Shown: positions 26,401-42,100, counted from the stretch's first letter. The stretch is DNA of 64,000 nucleotides from Calliopsis andreniformis (GCF_051401765.1 NW_027480494.1:1612001-1676000), one strand, 5' to 3'. Notes: generated by a model from the letters alone, not told the origin. Program-made: numbers and translations.

Positions 26401-29400
26401 CATAGCCATAGCCATACCCATAGCAGCCATAGCCATAGCCATAGCAGTCATGGACATAGCCATAGACAAAGCAACCATAGCCATAGCCACAGCCATAGCA
26501 GCCATAGCCATAACCATAGCAGCCATAGCCATAGCCATAGCAGACATAACCACAGCCATAGCAGCCATAGCCATAGCCATAGCAGCCATAGCCATCGCCA
26601 TAGCCTTAGCAGCAATAGCCATAGTCATAGCCATAGCCATAGCAGCTATAGCCATAGCCATAGCCATAGCAGCCACAGCCGTAGCCATAGCAGCCATAGC
26701 CATAGCCATAGCAGCCATAGTAGACATAGCCATAGCCATAGCAGCCATAGCCATAGCCATAGCAGCCATAGCCATAGCTATAGCAGCCAGAGCCGGAGCC
26801 ACAGCAGCCGTAGACATAGCCATAGCCTTAGCAGCCATAGCCATAACCATAGCTATAGCAGCCATAGCCATAGCAGCCATAGACATATCCATAGCAGCCA
26901 GAGCCAGAGCCACAGCAGCCGTAGACATAGCCATAGCATCCATAGCCATAGCAGCCGTAGCCATAGCCATAGCTGCCATAGTCATAACCTTAGCCATTGC
27001 AGCCATAGCCATAGCCATAGCAGCCATAGCCGTAGCCATAGCAGCCATAGCCATAGTCATAGCAGCCATAGCCATAGCCATAGCAGCCATAGCGATAGCC
27101 GTAGCAGCCGTAGGCATAGCCATAGCAGCCATAGCTATATCCATAGCAGACACACACATAGCCACAGCCATAGCAGCCATAATCATAGCCATAGCCATAG
27201 CAGCCAATGCCATAGCCATAGCCATAGCCATAGCAGCCGATGCCATATCCATAGCCATAGCAGCTGTAGCTATTGCCAAAGCGGCCATAGCCATAGCCAC
27301 AGCAGCCTTAGCCATAGACATAGCCATAGCAGACATAGCCATAGCCATAGCCATAGCAGCCTTAGCCATAGCCATAGTCATAGCAGCCATAGCCATAGCC
27401 ATAGCCATAGCAGCCATAGCCAAAGCCATAGCAGCCATAGCCATAGCAGCCGCAGCCATAGCCATAGCCATAGCAGCCATAGCCATAGCCTTAGCCGCCA
27501 CAGCCATCGCCATAGTATCCAAAACCATAGCCATAGCAGCCATAGCCAAAGACACAGCCATAGCAGCCATAGCCATAGCCATAGCCATAGCAGCCATAGC
27601 CATATCCATAGCAGCCATAGCCGTAGCCATAGCAGCCATAGCCATAGCCAATGCAGCCATAACCATAGCCATAGCATCCATAGCGATAGCCATAGCAGCC
27701 GTAGGCAGAGCCATAGCAACCATAGCTATATCCATAGCAGACACACACATAGCCACATCCATAGCAGCCATAATCATAGCCATAGCCATAGCAGCCAATG
27801 CCATAGCCATAGCCATAGCAGCTGTAGCCATTGCCAAAGCGGCCATAGCCATAGCCACAGCAGCCTTAGCCATAGCCATAGCCATAGCAGACATAGCCAT
27901 AGCCATAGCCATAGCAGCCTTGGCCGTAGCCATAGTCATAGCAGACATAGCCATAGCCATAGCCATAGCAGCCATAGCCATAGCCATAGCAGCCGTAGCC
28001 ATAGCAGCCGCAGCCATAGCCATAGCCATAGCAGCCATTGCCATAGCCATTGCAGCCATAACCACAGCCATAGCAGCCATAGCCATAGCCATAGCAGCCA
28101 TAGGCATATCCATAGCAGCGGGAGCCAGAGCCGCAGCAGCCGTAGACATAGCCATATCCTTAGCAGCCATAGACATAACCATAGCCATAGCAGACATGGC
28201 TATAGCCATAGCTGCCATAGCCATGGCCATAGTAGCCAAAGCCATAGCCATGGCAGCCATAGCCATAGACATAGACATAGCCATAGCAGCCATAGCCATA
28301 GCCATAGCCATAACCATAGCAGCCATAGCCATAGCCGTAGCAGCCATAGCCATAGCCATAGCAGCCGTAGCAGCCATAGCGATAGCCATAGCAGCCATAG
28401 GCATACCCATAGCAGCAGGAGCCAGAGCCACAGCAGCCGTAGACATAGCCATAGCCTTAGCATTCATAGCCATAACCATAGCCATAGCAGCCATAGCCAT
28501 AGCCATAGCAGCCATAGCGATAGCCATAGCAGCCATAGCCATAGACATAGCAGTCATAGCCATAGCCATAGCCATAACAGCCATAGCAATAGCAGCCATA
28601 GCCATAGCCATAGCCATAGCCGTAGCAGCCATAGCCATAGCCATAGCAGCCATAGCCATAGCCATAGCAACCATAGCCATAGCCAGAGCAGTCATAGCCA
28701 CAGCCATAGCAGTCATGTCCATAGCCATAGCAGCCATAGGCATAGCCATACCCATAGCAGCCATAGCCATAGCCATAGCAGTCATAGCTATAGCCATAGC
28801 CATAGCAGCCATAGCCATAGCCATAGCCATAGCAGCCATAGCCATAGCCATAGCAGCCATAGCCATAGCCATACCCATAGCAGCCATAGCCATAGCCATA
28901 GCCGTCATAGCCATAGCCACAGCCATAGCAGCCATAGCCATAGCCATAGCCATAGCAGCCATAGCCATAGCCATAGCAGCCATAGCAATAGCCATAGCAG
29001 CCATAACCACAGCCATAGCAGCCATAGCCATAGCCATAGCAGCCATAGCCATAGCCATAGCAGCCAGAGCCAGAGCCACAGCAGCCGTAGACGTAGCCAT
29101 AGCCTTGGCAGCCATAGACATAACCATGGCCATAGCAGCCATAGCCATAGCCAGAGCAGTCATAGCCACAGCCATAGCAGTCATGGCCATAGCCATAGCA
29201 GCCATAGGCATAGCCATACCCATAGTAGCCAAAGCCGTAGCCATAGCAGCCATAGCCATAGCCATATCCATAGCGACCATAGCCATAGCCATAGCAGTGA
29301 TAGAAATAGCCATAGCCATAGCAGCCATGGCCATAGCCATAGCCATAGCAGCCATAGCCATAGCCATAGCAGCCATAGCCATAGCCATAGCAGACATAGC

Positions 29401-30247
29401 CACAGCCATAGCAGCCATAGCCATAGCCATAGCTGCCATAGGCATAGCCATACCCATAGCAGCCATTGACATAGCCATAGCAGTCATAGCCATAGCCATA
29501 GCCATAACAGCCATAGCCATAGCCATATCCATAGCAGCCATAGCCATAGCCATAGCAGCCATAGCAATAGCCATAGCAGCCATAACCACAGCCATAGCAG
29601 CCATAGCCATAGCCATAGCAGCCATAGCCATAGCCATAGCAGTTATAGCCATAGACATAGCCATAGCAGCCATAGCCATAGCCATAGCCATAGCAGACAT
29701 AGCCATAGCCATAGCAGCCATAGCCATAGCCAAACCCATAGCAGCCATAGCCATAGCCATAGCAGTCATGGCCATAGCCATAGACAAAGCAGCCATAGCC
29801 ATAGCCACAGCCACAGCAGCCATAGCCATAGCCATAGCAGACATAACCACAGCCACAGCAGCCATAGCCATAGCCATAGCAGCCATAGCCGTAACCATAG
29901 CTATAGTAGCCATAGCCATAGCAGCCATAGCCATATCCATAGCAGCCAGAGCCAGAGCCACAGCAGCCGTAGACATAGCCATAGCAGCCATAGCCATAGC
30001 CATAGCAGCCATAGCCATAGCCATAGCTGACATAGTCATAAGCATAGCCATAGCAGCAATGGCCATAGCCATAGCAGCCATAGCCATAGCCATAGCAGTC
30101 ATAGCTATAGCCATAGCCATAGCAGCCATAGCCATAGCCATAGCCATAGCAGCCACAGCCATAGCCATAGCAGCCATAGCCATAGCCATACCCATAGCAG
30201 CCATAGACATAGCCATAGCCGTCATAGCCATAGCCACAGCCATAGCA
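23409..30247. repeat. Linker region between macro-copies A and B
   Basis: This region is made of the same units in a different landmark order. Around 24095-25280 it resembles about 12229-13400 and 61030-62210. It holds CA-tract words at 27146 and 27737 (spacing 591). Segments near 24970-25900 and 26080-27010 repeat each other at a constant spacing of 1110 bp; GCAGCCGTATCC starts at 25052 and 26162, and GTCATGGACATAGCC at 25337 and 26447. The part from about 26400 onward is the source or partner of macro-copy C. Confidence 0.8.
28682..29225. repeat. 468-bp interval flanked by direct repeats, reduced to one in copy C
   Basis: A direct repeat beginning GCCAGAGCAGTCATAGCC starts at 28682 and 29150 (468 bp apart) and runs about 75 bp. 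The two copies differ at one internal position: GTCATGTCC in the first and GTCATGGCC in the second. The sequence after them also differs: CCCATAGCAGCC follows the first and CCCATAGTAGCC the second. The homologous site in copy C (49314) has a single copy that combines the GTCC of the first with the TAGTAGCC flank of the second. Confidence 0.9.
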
Positions 30248-33200
30248 GCCGTATCCATAGCCATAGTAGCCATAGCCATAGCCATAGCAGCCATAGCCGC
30301 CATAGCCATAGCCATAGCAGCCATAGCCATAGCCATTGCAGCCATAGCCATAGCCATAGCAGCCATAGCCATAGACATACCCATAGCAGCCATAGCCATA
30401 GCCATAGCAGTCATGGCCATAGCCATAGACAAAGCAACCATAGCCATAGCCACAGCCATAGCAGCCATAGCCATAACCATAGCAGCCATAGCCATAGCCA
30501 TAGCAGACATAACCACAGCCATAGCAGCCATAGCCATAGCCATAGCAGCCATAGCCATCGCCATAGCCTTAGCAGCAATAGCCATAGTCATAGCCATAGC
30601 CATAGGAGCTATAGCCATAGCCATAGCCATAGCAGCCATTGCCATAGCCATAGCAGCCATAACCACAGCCATAGCGGCCATAGCCATAGCCATAGCAGCC
30701 AGAGCCATAGCAGCCAGAGCCAGAGCCACAGCAGCCGTAGACATAGCCATAGCCTTAGCAGCCATAGACATAATCATAGCCATAGCAGCCATAGCCATAG
30801 CCACAGCAGCCACAGCCATGGCCATAGTAGCCAAAGCCATAGCCATGGCCATAGTAGCCAAAGCCATAGCCATTGCAGCCATAGCCATAGACATAGCCAT
30901 AGCCGCCAAAACCATAGACGTAGCCATAGCCATAGCAGCCATACCAATGGCCATAGTAGCCAAAGCCGTAGCCATAGCAGCCATAGCCATAGCCATATCC
31001 ATAGCGGCCATAGCCATAGCCATAGCAGTCATAGCCATAGCCATAGCCATAACAGCCATAGCCATAGCCATAGCCATAGCCATAGCAGCCATAGCCATAG
31101 CCATAGCAGCCATAGCCATAGCCATAGCAGACATAGCCACAGCCATAGCAGCCATAGCCATAGCCATAGCTGCCATAGGCATAGCCATACCCATAGCAGC
31201 CATAGACATAGCCATAGCAGTCATAGCCATAGCCATAGCCATAGCAGCCATAGCCATAGCCATAGCTGCCATAGGCATAGCCATACCCATAGCAGCCATT
31301 GACATAGCCATAGCAGTCATAGCCATAGCCATAGCCATAACAGCCATAGCCATAGCCATAGCCATAGCAGCCATAGCCATAGCCATAGCAGCCATAGCAA
31401 TAGCCATAGCCATAGCCATAGCCATAGCAGCCATAGCCATAGCCATAGCAGCCATAGCCATAGCCATAGCAGACATAGCCAAACCCATAGCAGCCATAGC
31501 CATAGCCATAGCAGTCATGGCCATAGCCATAGACAAAGCAGCCATAGCCATAGCCACAGCCACAGCAGCCATAGCCATAACCGTAGCTGCCATAGCCATA
31601 GCCATAGCAGACATAACCACAGCCACAGCAGTCATAGCCATAGCCATAGCAGCCATAGCCGTAACCATAGCTATAGTAGCCATAGCCATAGCAGCCATAG
31701 CCATATCCATAGCAGCCAGAGCCAGAGCCACAGCAGCCGTAGACATAGCCATAGCAGCCATAGCCATAGCCATAGCAGCCATAGCCATAGCCATAGCTGA
31801 CATGGTCATAACCATAGCCATAGCAGCCATAGCCATAGCCATAGCAGCCATAGTCGTAGCCATAGCAGCCATAGCCATAGCCATAGCAGCCATAGTCGTA
31901 GCCATAGCAGCCATAGGCATAGCCATTGCAGCCATAGCCATAGCCATAGCAGCCATAGCGATAGCCGTAGCAGCCGTAGGCATAGCCATAGCAGCCATAG
32001 CTGTATCCATAGCAGACACACACATAGCCACAGCCATAGCAGCCATAATCATAGCCATAGCCATAGCAGCCATAGCCATGGCCATAGTAGCCAAAGCCAT
32101 AGCCATAGCAGCCATATCCGTAGACATAGCCATAGCAGCCATAGCCATAGCCACAGCCATAGCCATTGCCATAGCAGCCATAGCCATAGCCATAGCAGCC
32201 ATAGCCATAGGCATAGCAGCCATAGCCATAGCCATAGCAGCCATAGCCATAGCCATAGCCATAGCAGTCATAGTTATAGCCATAGCCATAGCAGCCATAG
32301 CCATAGCCATAGCCATAGCAGCCACAGTCATAGCCATAGCAGCCATAGCCATAGCCATACCCATAGCAGCCATAGACATAGCCATAGCCGTCATAGCCAT
32401 AGCCACAGCCATAGCAGCCATAGCCATAGCCGTAGCCATAGCAGCCATAGCCATAGCCATAGCAGCCATAGCAATAGCCATAGCAGCCATAACCACAGCC
32501 ATAGCAGCCATAGCCATAGCCATAGCAGCCATAGCCATAGCCATAGCAGCCAGAGCCAGAGCCACAGCAGCCATAGACATAGCCATAGCCTTGGCAGCCA
32601 TAGCCATAGCCATAGCCATAGCAGCCATAGCCATTGCCATAGCAGCCATAGCAATAGCCATAGCAGCCATAACCACAGCCATAGCAGCCATAGCCATAGC
32701 CATAGCAGCCATAGCCATAGCCATAGCAGTTATAGCCATAGACATAGCAGCCATAGGCACACCCATAGCAGCCGGAGCCAGAGCCACAGCAGCCGTAGAC
32801 ATAGCCATAGCCTTAGCAGCCATAGCCATAGCCATAGCCATAGCAGCCATAGCCATAGCCATAGCAGCCATACCAATGGCCATAGTAGCCAAAGCCGTAG
32901 CCATAGCAGCCATAGCCATAGCCATATCCATAGCGGCCATAGTCATAGCCATAGCAGTCATAGCCATAGCCATAGCCATAGCAGCCATGGCCATAGCCAT
33001 AGCCATAGCAGCCATAGCCATAGCCATAGCAGCCATAGCCATAGCCATAGCAGACATAGCCACAGCCATAGCAGCCATAGCCATAGCCATAGCTGCCATA
33101 GGCATAGCCATACCCATAGCAGCCATAGACATAGCCATAGCAGTCATAGCCATAGCCATAGCCATAGCAGCCATAGCCATAGCGATAGCCATAGCAGCCA

Positions 33201-34039
33201 TAGCCATAGCCATAGCAGCCATAGCAATAGCCATAGCAGCCATAACCACAGCCATAGCAGCCATAGCCATAGCCATAGCAGCCATAGCCATAGCCATAGC
33301 AGTTATAGCCATAGACATAGCCATAGCAGCCATAGCCATAGCCATAGCCATAGCAGACATAGCCATAGCCATAGCAGCCATAGCCATAGCCAAACCCATA
33401 GCAGCCATAGCCATAGCCATAGCAGTCATGGCCATAGCCATAGACAAAGCAGCCATAGCCATAGCCACAGCCATAGCAGCCATAGCCATAGCCATAGCAG
33501 CCATAGCCATAGCCATAGCAGACATAACCACAGCCACAGCAGCCATAGCCATAGCCATAGCAGCCATGGCAATAGCCATAGCAGCCATAACCACAGCCAT
33601 AGTAGCCATAGCCATAGCCATAGCAGCCATAGCCATAGCCATAGCAGCCATGGCCATAGCCATAGCCATAGCAGCCATAGCCATAGCCATAGCAGCCATA
33701 GCCATAGCCATAGCAGACATAGCCACAGCCATAGCAGCCATAGCCATAGCCATAGCTGCCATAGGCATAGCCATACCCATAGCAGCCATAGACATAGCCA
33801 TAGCAGTCATAGCCATAGCCATAGCCATAGCAGCCATAGCCATAGCGATAGCCATAGCAGCCATAGCCATAGCCATAGCAGCCATAGCAATAGCCATAGC
33901 AGCCATAACCACAGCCATAGTAGCCATAGCCATAGCCATAGCAGCCATAGCCATAGCCATAGCAGTTATAGCCATAGACATAGCCATAGCAGCCATAGCC
34001 ATAGCCATAGCCATAGCAGACATAGCCATAGCCATAGCA

Positions 34040-36128
34040 GCCATAGCCATAGCCAAACCCATAGCAGCCATAGCCATAGCCATAGCAGTCATGGCCATAG
34101 CCATAGACAAAGCAGCCATGGCCATAGCCACAGCCATAGCAGCCATAGCCATAACCATAGCAGCCATAGCCATAGCCATAGCAGACATAACCACAGCCAC
34201 AGCAGCCATAGCCATAGCCATAGCAGCCATAGCCATAGCCATAGCAGCCAGAGCCAGAGCCACAGCAGCCGTAGACATAGCCATAGCCTTAGGGGCGATA
34301 GACATAACCATAGCCATAGCAGCCATAGAAATAGCCATAGCCGCCATAGCCATGGCCATAGTATCCAAAACCATAGCCATAGCAGCCATAGCCATAGACA
34401 TAGCCATAGCAGCCATAGCCATAGCCATAGTAGCCATAGGCATAGCCATAGCAGCCATAGCCGCCATAGCCATAGCCATAGCAGCCATAGCCATAGCCAT
34501 TGCAGCCATAGCCATAGCCACAGCAGCCATAGCCATAGCCATACCCATAGCAGCCATAGCCATAGCCATAGCAGCCATAGCCATCGCCATAGCCTTAGCA
34601 GCAATAGCCATAGTCATAGCCATAGCCATAGGAGCTATAGCCATAGCCATAGCCATAGCAGCCAGAGCCATAGCAGCCAGAGCCAGAGCCACAGCAGCCG
34701 TAGACATAGCCATAGCCTTAGCAGCCATAGACATAATCATAGCCATAGCAGCCATAGCCATAGCCACAGCAGCCACAGCCATGGCCATAGTAGCCAAAGC
34801 CATAGCCATGGCCATAGTAGCCAAAGCCATAGCCATTGCAGCCATAGCCATAGACATAGCCATAGCCGCCAAAACCATAGCCGTAGCCATAGCCATAGCA
34901 GCCATAGAAATAGCCATAGCCGCCACAGCCATGGCCATTGTATCCAAAACCATAGCCATAGCAGCCATAGCCAAAGACATAGCCATAGCAGCCATAGCCA
35001 TAGCCATAGCCATAGCCATAGCAGCCATAGCCATAGCCATAGCAGACATAGCCATAGCCATAGCCATAGCAGCCGTATCCATAGCCATAGTAGCCATAGC
35101 CATAGCCATAGCAGCCATAGTCGCCATAGCCATACCCATAGCAGCCATAGCCATAGCCAAACCCATAGCAGCCATAGCCATAGCCATAGCAGTCATGGCC
35201 ATAGCCATAGACAAAGCAGCCATGGCCATAGCCACAGCCATAGCAGCCATAGCCATAACCATAGCAGCCATAGCCATAGCCATAGCAGACATAACCACAG
35301 CCACAGCAGCCATAGCCATAGCCATAGCAGCCATAGCCATAGCCATAGCAGCCAGAGCCAGAGCCACAGCAGCCGTAGACATAGCCATAGCCTTAGGGGC
35401 GATAGACATAACCATAGCCATAGCAGCCATAGAAATAGCCATAGCCGCCATAGCCATGGCCATAGTATCCAAAACCATAGCCATAGCAGCCATAGCCATA
35501 GACATAGCCATAGCAGCCATAGCCATAGCCATAGTAGCCATAGGCATAGCCATAGCAGCCATAGCCGCCATAGCCATAGCCATAGCAGCCATAGCCATAG
35601 CCATTGCAGCCATAGCCATAGCCACAGCAGCCATAGCCATAGCCATACCCATAGCAGCCATAGCCATAGCCATAGCAGCCATAGCCATCGCCATAGCCTT
35701 AGCAGCAATAGCCATAGTCATAGCCATAGCCATAGGAGCTATAGCCATAGCCATAGCCATAGCAGCCAGAGCCATAGCAGCCAGAGCCAGAGCCACAGCA
35801 GCCGTAGACATAGCCATAGCCTTAGCAGCCATAGACATAATCATAGCCATAGCAGCCATAGCCATAGCCACAGCAGCCACAGCCATGGCCATAGTAGCCA
35901 AAGCCATAGCCATGGCCATAGTAGCCAAAGCCATAGCCATTGCAGCCATAGCCATAGACATAGCCATAGCCGCCAAAACCATAGCCGTAGCCATAGCCAT
36001 AGCAGCCATAGAAATAGCCATAGCCGCCACAGCCATGGCCATTGTATCCAAAACCATAGCCATAGCAGCCATAGCCAAAGACATAGCCATAGCAGCCATA
36101 GCCATAGCCATAGCCATAGCCATAGCAG
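34040..36128. repeat. 1104-bp tandem duplication, only in macro-copy B
   Basis: The first copy is about 34040-35143 and the second about 35144-36128. The motif GTCATGGCCATAGCC followed by GACAAAGCAGCC recurs exactly 1104 bp apart (34089 and 35193), and the antisense translations over 171 codons are identical. The second copy stops matching near 36128, where CATAGCAGTC replaces CATAGCAGCC. Relative to copy A, the region gained 1104 bp and lost 264 bp. Copies A and C have one such segment. Confidence 0.9.
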
Positions 36129-39100
36129 TCATAGCCATAGCCATAGCAGCCATAGCCATAGCCATAGCAGTCATAGCTATAGCCATAGCCATAGCAGCCA
36201 TAGCCATAGCCATAGCCATAGCAGCCACAGCCATAGCCATAGCAGCCATAGCCATAGCCATACCCATAGCAGCCATAGACATAGCCATAGCCGTCATAGC
36301 CATAGCCACAGCCATAGCAGCCATAGCCATAGCCATAGCCATAGCAGCCATAGCCATAGCCATAGCAGCCATAGCAATAGCCATAGCAGCCATAACCACA
36401 GCCATAGCAGCCGTAGCCATAGCCATAGCAGCCATAGCCATAGCCATAGCAGCCAGAGCCAGAGCCACAGCAGCCGTAGACGTAGCCATAGCCTTGGCAG
36501 CCATAGCCATAGCCATAGCCATAGCAGCCATAGCCATAGCCATAGCAGCCATAGCAATAGCCATAGCAGCCACAACCACAGCCATAGCAGCCATAGCCAT
36601 AGCCATAGCAGCCATAGCCATAGCCATAGCAGTTATAGCCATAGACATAGCAGCCATAGGCATACCCATAGCAGCCGGAGCCAGAGCCACAGCAGCCGTA
36701 GACATAGCCATAGCCTTAGCAGCCATAGCCATAGCCATAGCCATAGCAGCCATAGCCATAGCCATAGCAGCCATACCAATGGCCATAGTAGCCAAAGCCG
36801 TAGCCATAGCAGCCATAGCCATAGCCATATCCATAGCGGCCATAGCCATAGCCATAGCAGTCATAGCCATAGCGATAGCCATAGCAGCCATGGCCATAGC
36901 CATAGCCATAGCAGCCATAGCCATAGCCATAGCAGCCATAGCCATAGCCATAGCAGACATAGCCACAGCCATAGCAGCCATAGCCATAGCCATAGCTGCC
37001 ATAGGCATAGCCATACCCATAGCAGCCATAGACATAGCCATAGCAGTCATAGCCATAGCCATAGCCATAGCAGTCATAGCCATAGCGATAGCCATAGCAG
37101 CCATAGCCATAGCCATAGCAGCCATAGCAATAGCCATAGCAGCCATAACCACAGCCATAGCAGCCATAGCCATAGCCATAGCAGCCATAGCCATAGCCAT
37201 AGCAGTTATAGCCATAGACATAGCCATAGCAGCCATAGCCATAGCCATAGCCATAGCAGACATAGCCATAGCCATAGCAGCCATAGCCATAGCCAAACCC
37301 ATAGCAGCCATAGCCATAGCCATAGCAGTCATGGCCATAGCCATAGACAAAGCAGCCATAGCCATAGCCATAGCCATAGCAGCCATAGCCATAACCATAG
37401 CAGCCATAGCCATAGCCATAGCAGACATAACCACAGCCACAGCAGCCATAGCCATAGCCATAGCAGCCATAGCCATAGCCATAGCAGCCAGAGCCAGAGC
37501 CACAGCAGCCGTAGACATAGCCATAGCCTTAGGGGCCATAGACATAACCATAGCCATAGCAGCCATAGCTATAGCCATAGCTGCCATAGCCATGGCCATG
37601 GTAGCCAAAGCCATAGCCATAACAGCCATAGCCATAGACATAGCCATAGCCACAGCAGTCATAGCCATAGCCATAGCCATAGCAGCCATGGCCATAGCCA
37701 TAGCCATAGCAGCCATAGCCATAGCCATAGCAGCCATAGCCATAGCCATAGCAGACATAGCCACAGCCATAGCAGCCATAGCCATAGCCATAGCTGCCAT
37801 AGGCATAGCCATACCCATAGCAGCCATAGACATAGCCATAGCAGTCTTAGCCATAGCCATAGCCATAGCAGCCATAGCCATAGCCATAGCCATAGGAGCC
37901 ATAGCCATAGCCATAGCAGCCATAGCAATAGCCATAGCAGCCATAACCACAGCCATAGCAGCCATAGCCATAGCCATAGCAGCCATAGCCATAGCCATAG
38001 CAGTTATAGCCATAGATATAGCCATAGCAGCCATAGCCATAGCCATAGCCATAGCAGACATAGCCATAGCCATGGCAGCCATAGCCATAGCCAAACCCAT
38101 AGCAGCCATAGCCATAGCCATAGCAGACATAGCCATAGCCATAGCCATAGCAGCCGTATCCATAGCCATAGTAGCCATAGCCATAGCCATAGCAGCCATA
38201 GTCGCCATAGCCATAACAATAGCAGCCATAGCCATAGCCATAGCAGCCATAGCCATAGCCATTGCAGCCATAGCCATAGCCATAGCAGCCATAGCCATAG
38301 CCATACCCATAGCAGCCATAGCCATAGCCATAGCAGTCATGGCCATAGCCATAGACAAAGCAACCATAGCCATAGCCACAGCCATAGCAGCCATAGCCAT
38401 AACCATAGCAGCCATAGCCATAGCCATAGCAGACATAACCACAGCCACAGCAGCCATAGCCATAGCCATAGCAGCCATAGCCATAGCCATAGCAGCCAGA
38501 GCCAGAGCCACAGCAGCCGTAGACATAGCCATAGCCTTAGGGGCCATAGACATAACCATAGCCATAGCAGCCATAGAAATAGCCATAGCCGCCACAGCCA
38601 TGGCCATTGTATCCAAAACCATAGCCATAGCAGCCATAGCCAAAGACATAGCCATAGCAGCCATAGCCATAGCCATAGCCATAGCCATAGCAGCCATAGC
38701 CATAGCCATAGCAGACATAGCCATAGCCATAGCCATAGCAGCCGTATCCATAGCCATAGTAGCCATAGCCATAGCCATAGCAGCCATAGTCGCCATAGCC
38801 ATAACCATAGCAGCCATAGCCATAGCCATAGCAGACATAACCACAGCCATAGCAGCCATAGCCATAGCCATAGCAGCCATAGCCATCGCCATAGCCTTAG
38901 CAGCAATCGCCATAGTCATAGCCATAGCCATAGCAGCTATAGCCATAGCCATAGCCATAGCAGCCACAGAAGTAGCCATCGCAGCCATAGCCATAGCCAT
39001 AGTAGCCATAGTAGACATAGCCATAGCCGTAGCAGCCATAGCCATAGCCATAGCAGCCATAGCCATAGCTATAGCAGCCAGAGCCGGAGCCACAGCAGCC

Positions 39101-42100
39101 GTAGACATAGCCATAGCCTTAGCAGCCATAGCCATAACCATAGCTATAGCAGCCATAGCCATAGCAGCCATAGACATATCCATAGCAGCCAGAGCCAGAG
39201 CCACAGCAGCCGTAGACATAGCCATAGCATCCATAGCCATAGCAGCCGTAGCCATAGCCATAGCTGCCATAGTCATAACCTTAGCCATTGCAGCCATAGC
39301 CATAGCCATAGCAGCCATAGCCGTAGCCATAGCAGCCATAGCCATAGTCATAGCAGCCATAGCCATAGCAGCCGCAGCCATAGCCATAGCCATAGCAGCC
39401 ATAGCCATAGCCATAGCCATAGCAGCCTTAGCAATAGCCATAGCCATAGCAGCCATAGCCAAAGACATAGCCATAGCAGACATAGCCATAGCCATAGCCA
39501 TAGCAGCCATAGCCAAAGCCATAGCAGTCATAGCCATAGCAGCCGCAGCCATAGCCATAGCCATAGCAGCCATAGCCATAGCCATAGCCATAGCAGCCTT
39601 AGCAATAGCCATAGCCATAGCAGCCATAGCCAAAGACATAGCCATAGCAGCCATAGCCATAGCCATAGCCATAGCAGCCATAGCCATATCCATAGCAGCC
39701 ATAGCCGTAGCCATAGCAGCCATAGCCATAGCCAATGCAGCCATAACCATTGCCATAGCATCCATAGCGATAGCCATAGCAGCCGTAGGCAGAGCCATAG
39801 CAACCATAGCTATATCCATAGCAGACACACACATAGCCACAGCCATAGCAGCCATAATCATAGCCATAGCCATAGCAGCCAATGCCATAGCCATAGCCAT
39901 AGCAGCTGTAGCCATTGCCAAAGCGGCCATAGCCATAGCCACAGCAGCCTTAGCCATAGCCATAGCCATAGCAGACATAGCCATAGCCATAGCCATAGCA
40001 GCCTTGGCCGTAGCCATTGTCATAGCAGACATAGCCATGGCCATAGCCATAGCAGCCATAGCCATAGCCATAGCAGCCGTAGCCATAGCAGCCGCAGCCA
40101 TAGCCATAGCAATAGCAGCCATTGCCATAGCCATTGCAGCCATAACCACAGCCATAGCAGCCATAGCCATAGCCATAGCAGCCATAGGCATATCCATAGC
40201 AGCGGGAGCCAGAGCCGCAGCAGCCGTAGACATAGCCATATCCTTAGCAGACATAGACATAACCATAGCCATAGCAGCCATAGCTATAGCCATAGCTGCC
40301 ATAGCCATGGCCATAGTAGCCAAAGCCATAGCCATAGCAGCCATAGCCATAGACATAGACATAGCCATAGCAGCCATAGCCATAGCCATAGCCATAACCA
40401 TAGCAGCCATAGCCATAGCCGTAGCAGCCATAGCCATAGCCATAGCAGCCATAGCAGCCATAGCGATAGCCATAGCAGCCATAGGCATACCCACAGCAGC
40501 CGGAGCCAGAGCCACAGCAGCCGTAGACATAGCCATAGCCTTAGCATTCATAGCCATAACCATAGCCATAGCAGCCATAGCCATAGCCATAGCAGCCATA
40601 GCCATAGCCAAACCCATAGCAGCCATAGCCATAGCCATAGCAGTCATGGCCATAGCCATAGACAAAGCAGCCATAGCCATAGCCACAGCCACAGCAGCCA
40701 TAGCCATAACCGTAGCAGCCATAGCCATAGCCATAGCAGACATAACCACAGCCACAGCAGCCATAGCCATAGCCATAGCAGCCATAGCCGTAACCATAGC
40801 TATAGTAGCCATAGCCATAGCAGCCACAGCCATATCCATAGCAGCCAGAGCCAGAGCCACAGCAGCCGTAGACATAGCCATAGCAGCCATAGCCATAGCC
40901 ATAGCAGCCATAGCCATAGCCATAGCTGACATAGTCATAACCATAGCCATAGCAGCCATAGCCATAGCCATAGCAGCCATAGCCGTAGCCATAGCAGCCA
41001 TAGCCATAGTCATTGCAGCCATAGCCATAGCCATAGCAGCCATAGCGATAGCCGTAGCAGCCGTAGGCATAGCCATAGCAGCCATAGCTATATCCATAGC
41101 AGACACACACATAGCCACAGCCATAGCAGCCATAATCATAGCCATAGCCATAGCAGCCATAGCCATGGCCATAGTAGCCAAAGCCATAGCCATAGCAGCC
41201 ATATCCGTAGACATAGCCATAGCAGCCATAGCCATAGACACAGCCATAGCCATTGCCATAGCAGCCATAGCCATAGCCATAGCAGCCATAGCCATAGGCA
41301 TAGCAGCCATAGCCATAGCCATAGCAGCCATAGCCATAGCCATAGCAGTCATAGCTATAGCCATAGCCATAGCAGCCATAGCCATAGCCATAGCCATAGC
41401 AGCCACAGCCATAGCCATGGCAGCCATAGCCATAGCCATAGCAGCCATAGCCATAGCCATAGCAGCCACAGCCAGAGCCACAGCAGCCGTAGACATAGCC
41501 ATAGCCTTGGCAGCCATAGCCATAGCCATAGCCATAGCAATAGCAGCCATAGCCATAGCCATAGCAGCCATAGCAATAGCCATTGCAGCCATAACCACAG
41601 CCATAGCAGCCATAGCCATAGCAGCCATAGCCATAGCCATAGCAGTTATGGCCATAGACATAGCAGCCATAGGCATACCCATAGCAGCCGGAGCCAGGGC
41701 CACAGCAGCCGTCGACAAAGCCATAGCCTTAGCAGCCATAGCCATAGCCATAGCCATAGCAGCCATAGCCATAGCCATAGCAGCCATAGCCATAGCCATA
41801 GCAGACATAGCCACAGCCATAGCAGCCATAGCCATAGCCATAGCAGCCAGAGCCAGAGCCACAGCAGCCGTAGACATAGCCATAGCCTTAGGGGCCATAG
41901 ACATAACCATAGCCATAGCAGCCATAGCCATAGCCATAGCAGACATAACCACAGCCACAGCAGCCATAGCCATAGCCATAGCAGCCATAGCCATAGCCAT
42001 AGCAGCCAGAGCCAGAGCCACAGCAGCCGTAGACATAGCCATAGCCTTAGGGGCCATAGACATAACCATAGCCATAGCAGCCATAGCTATAGCCATAGCT

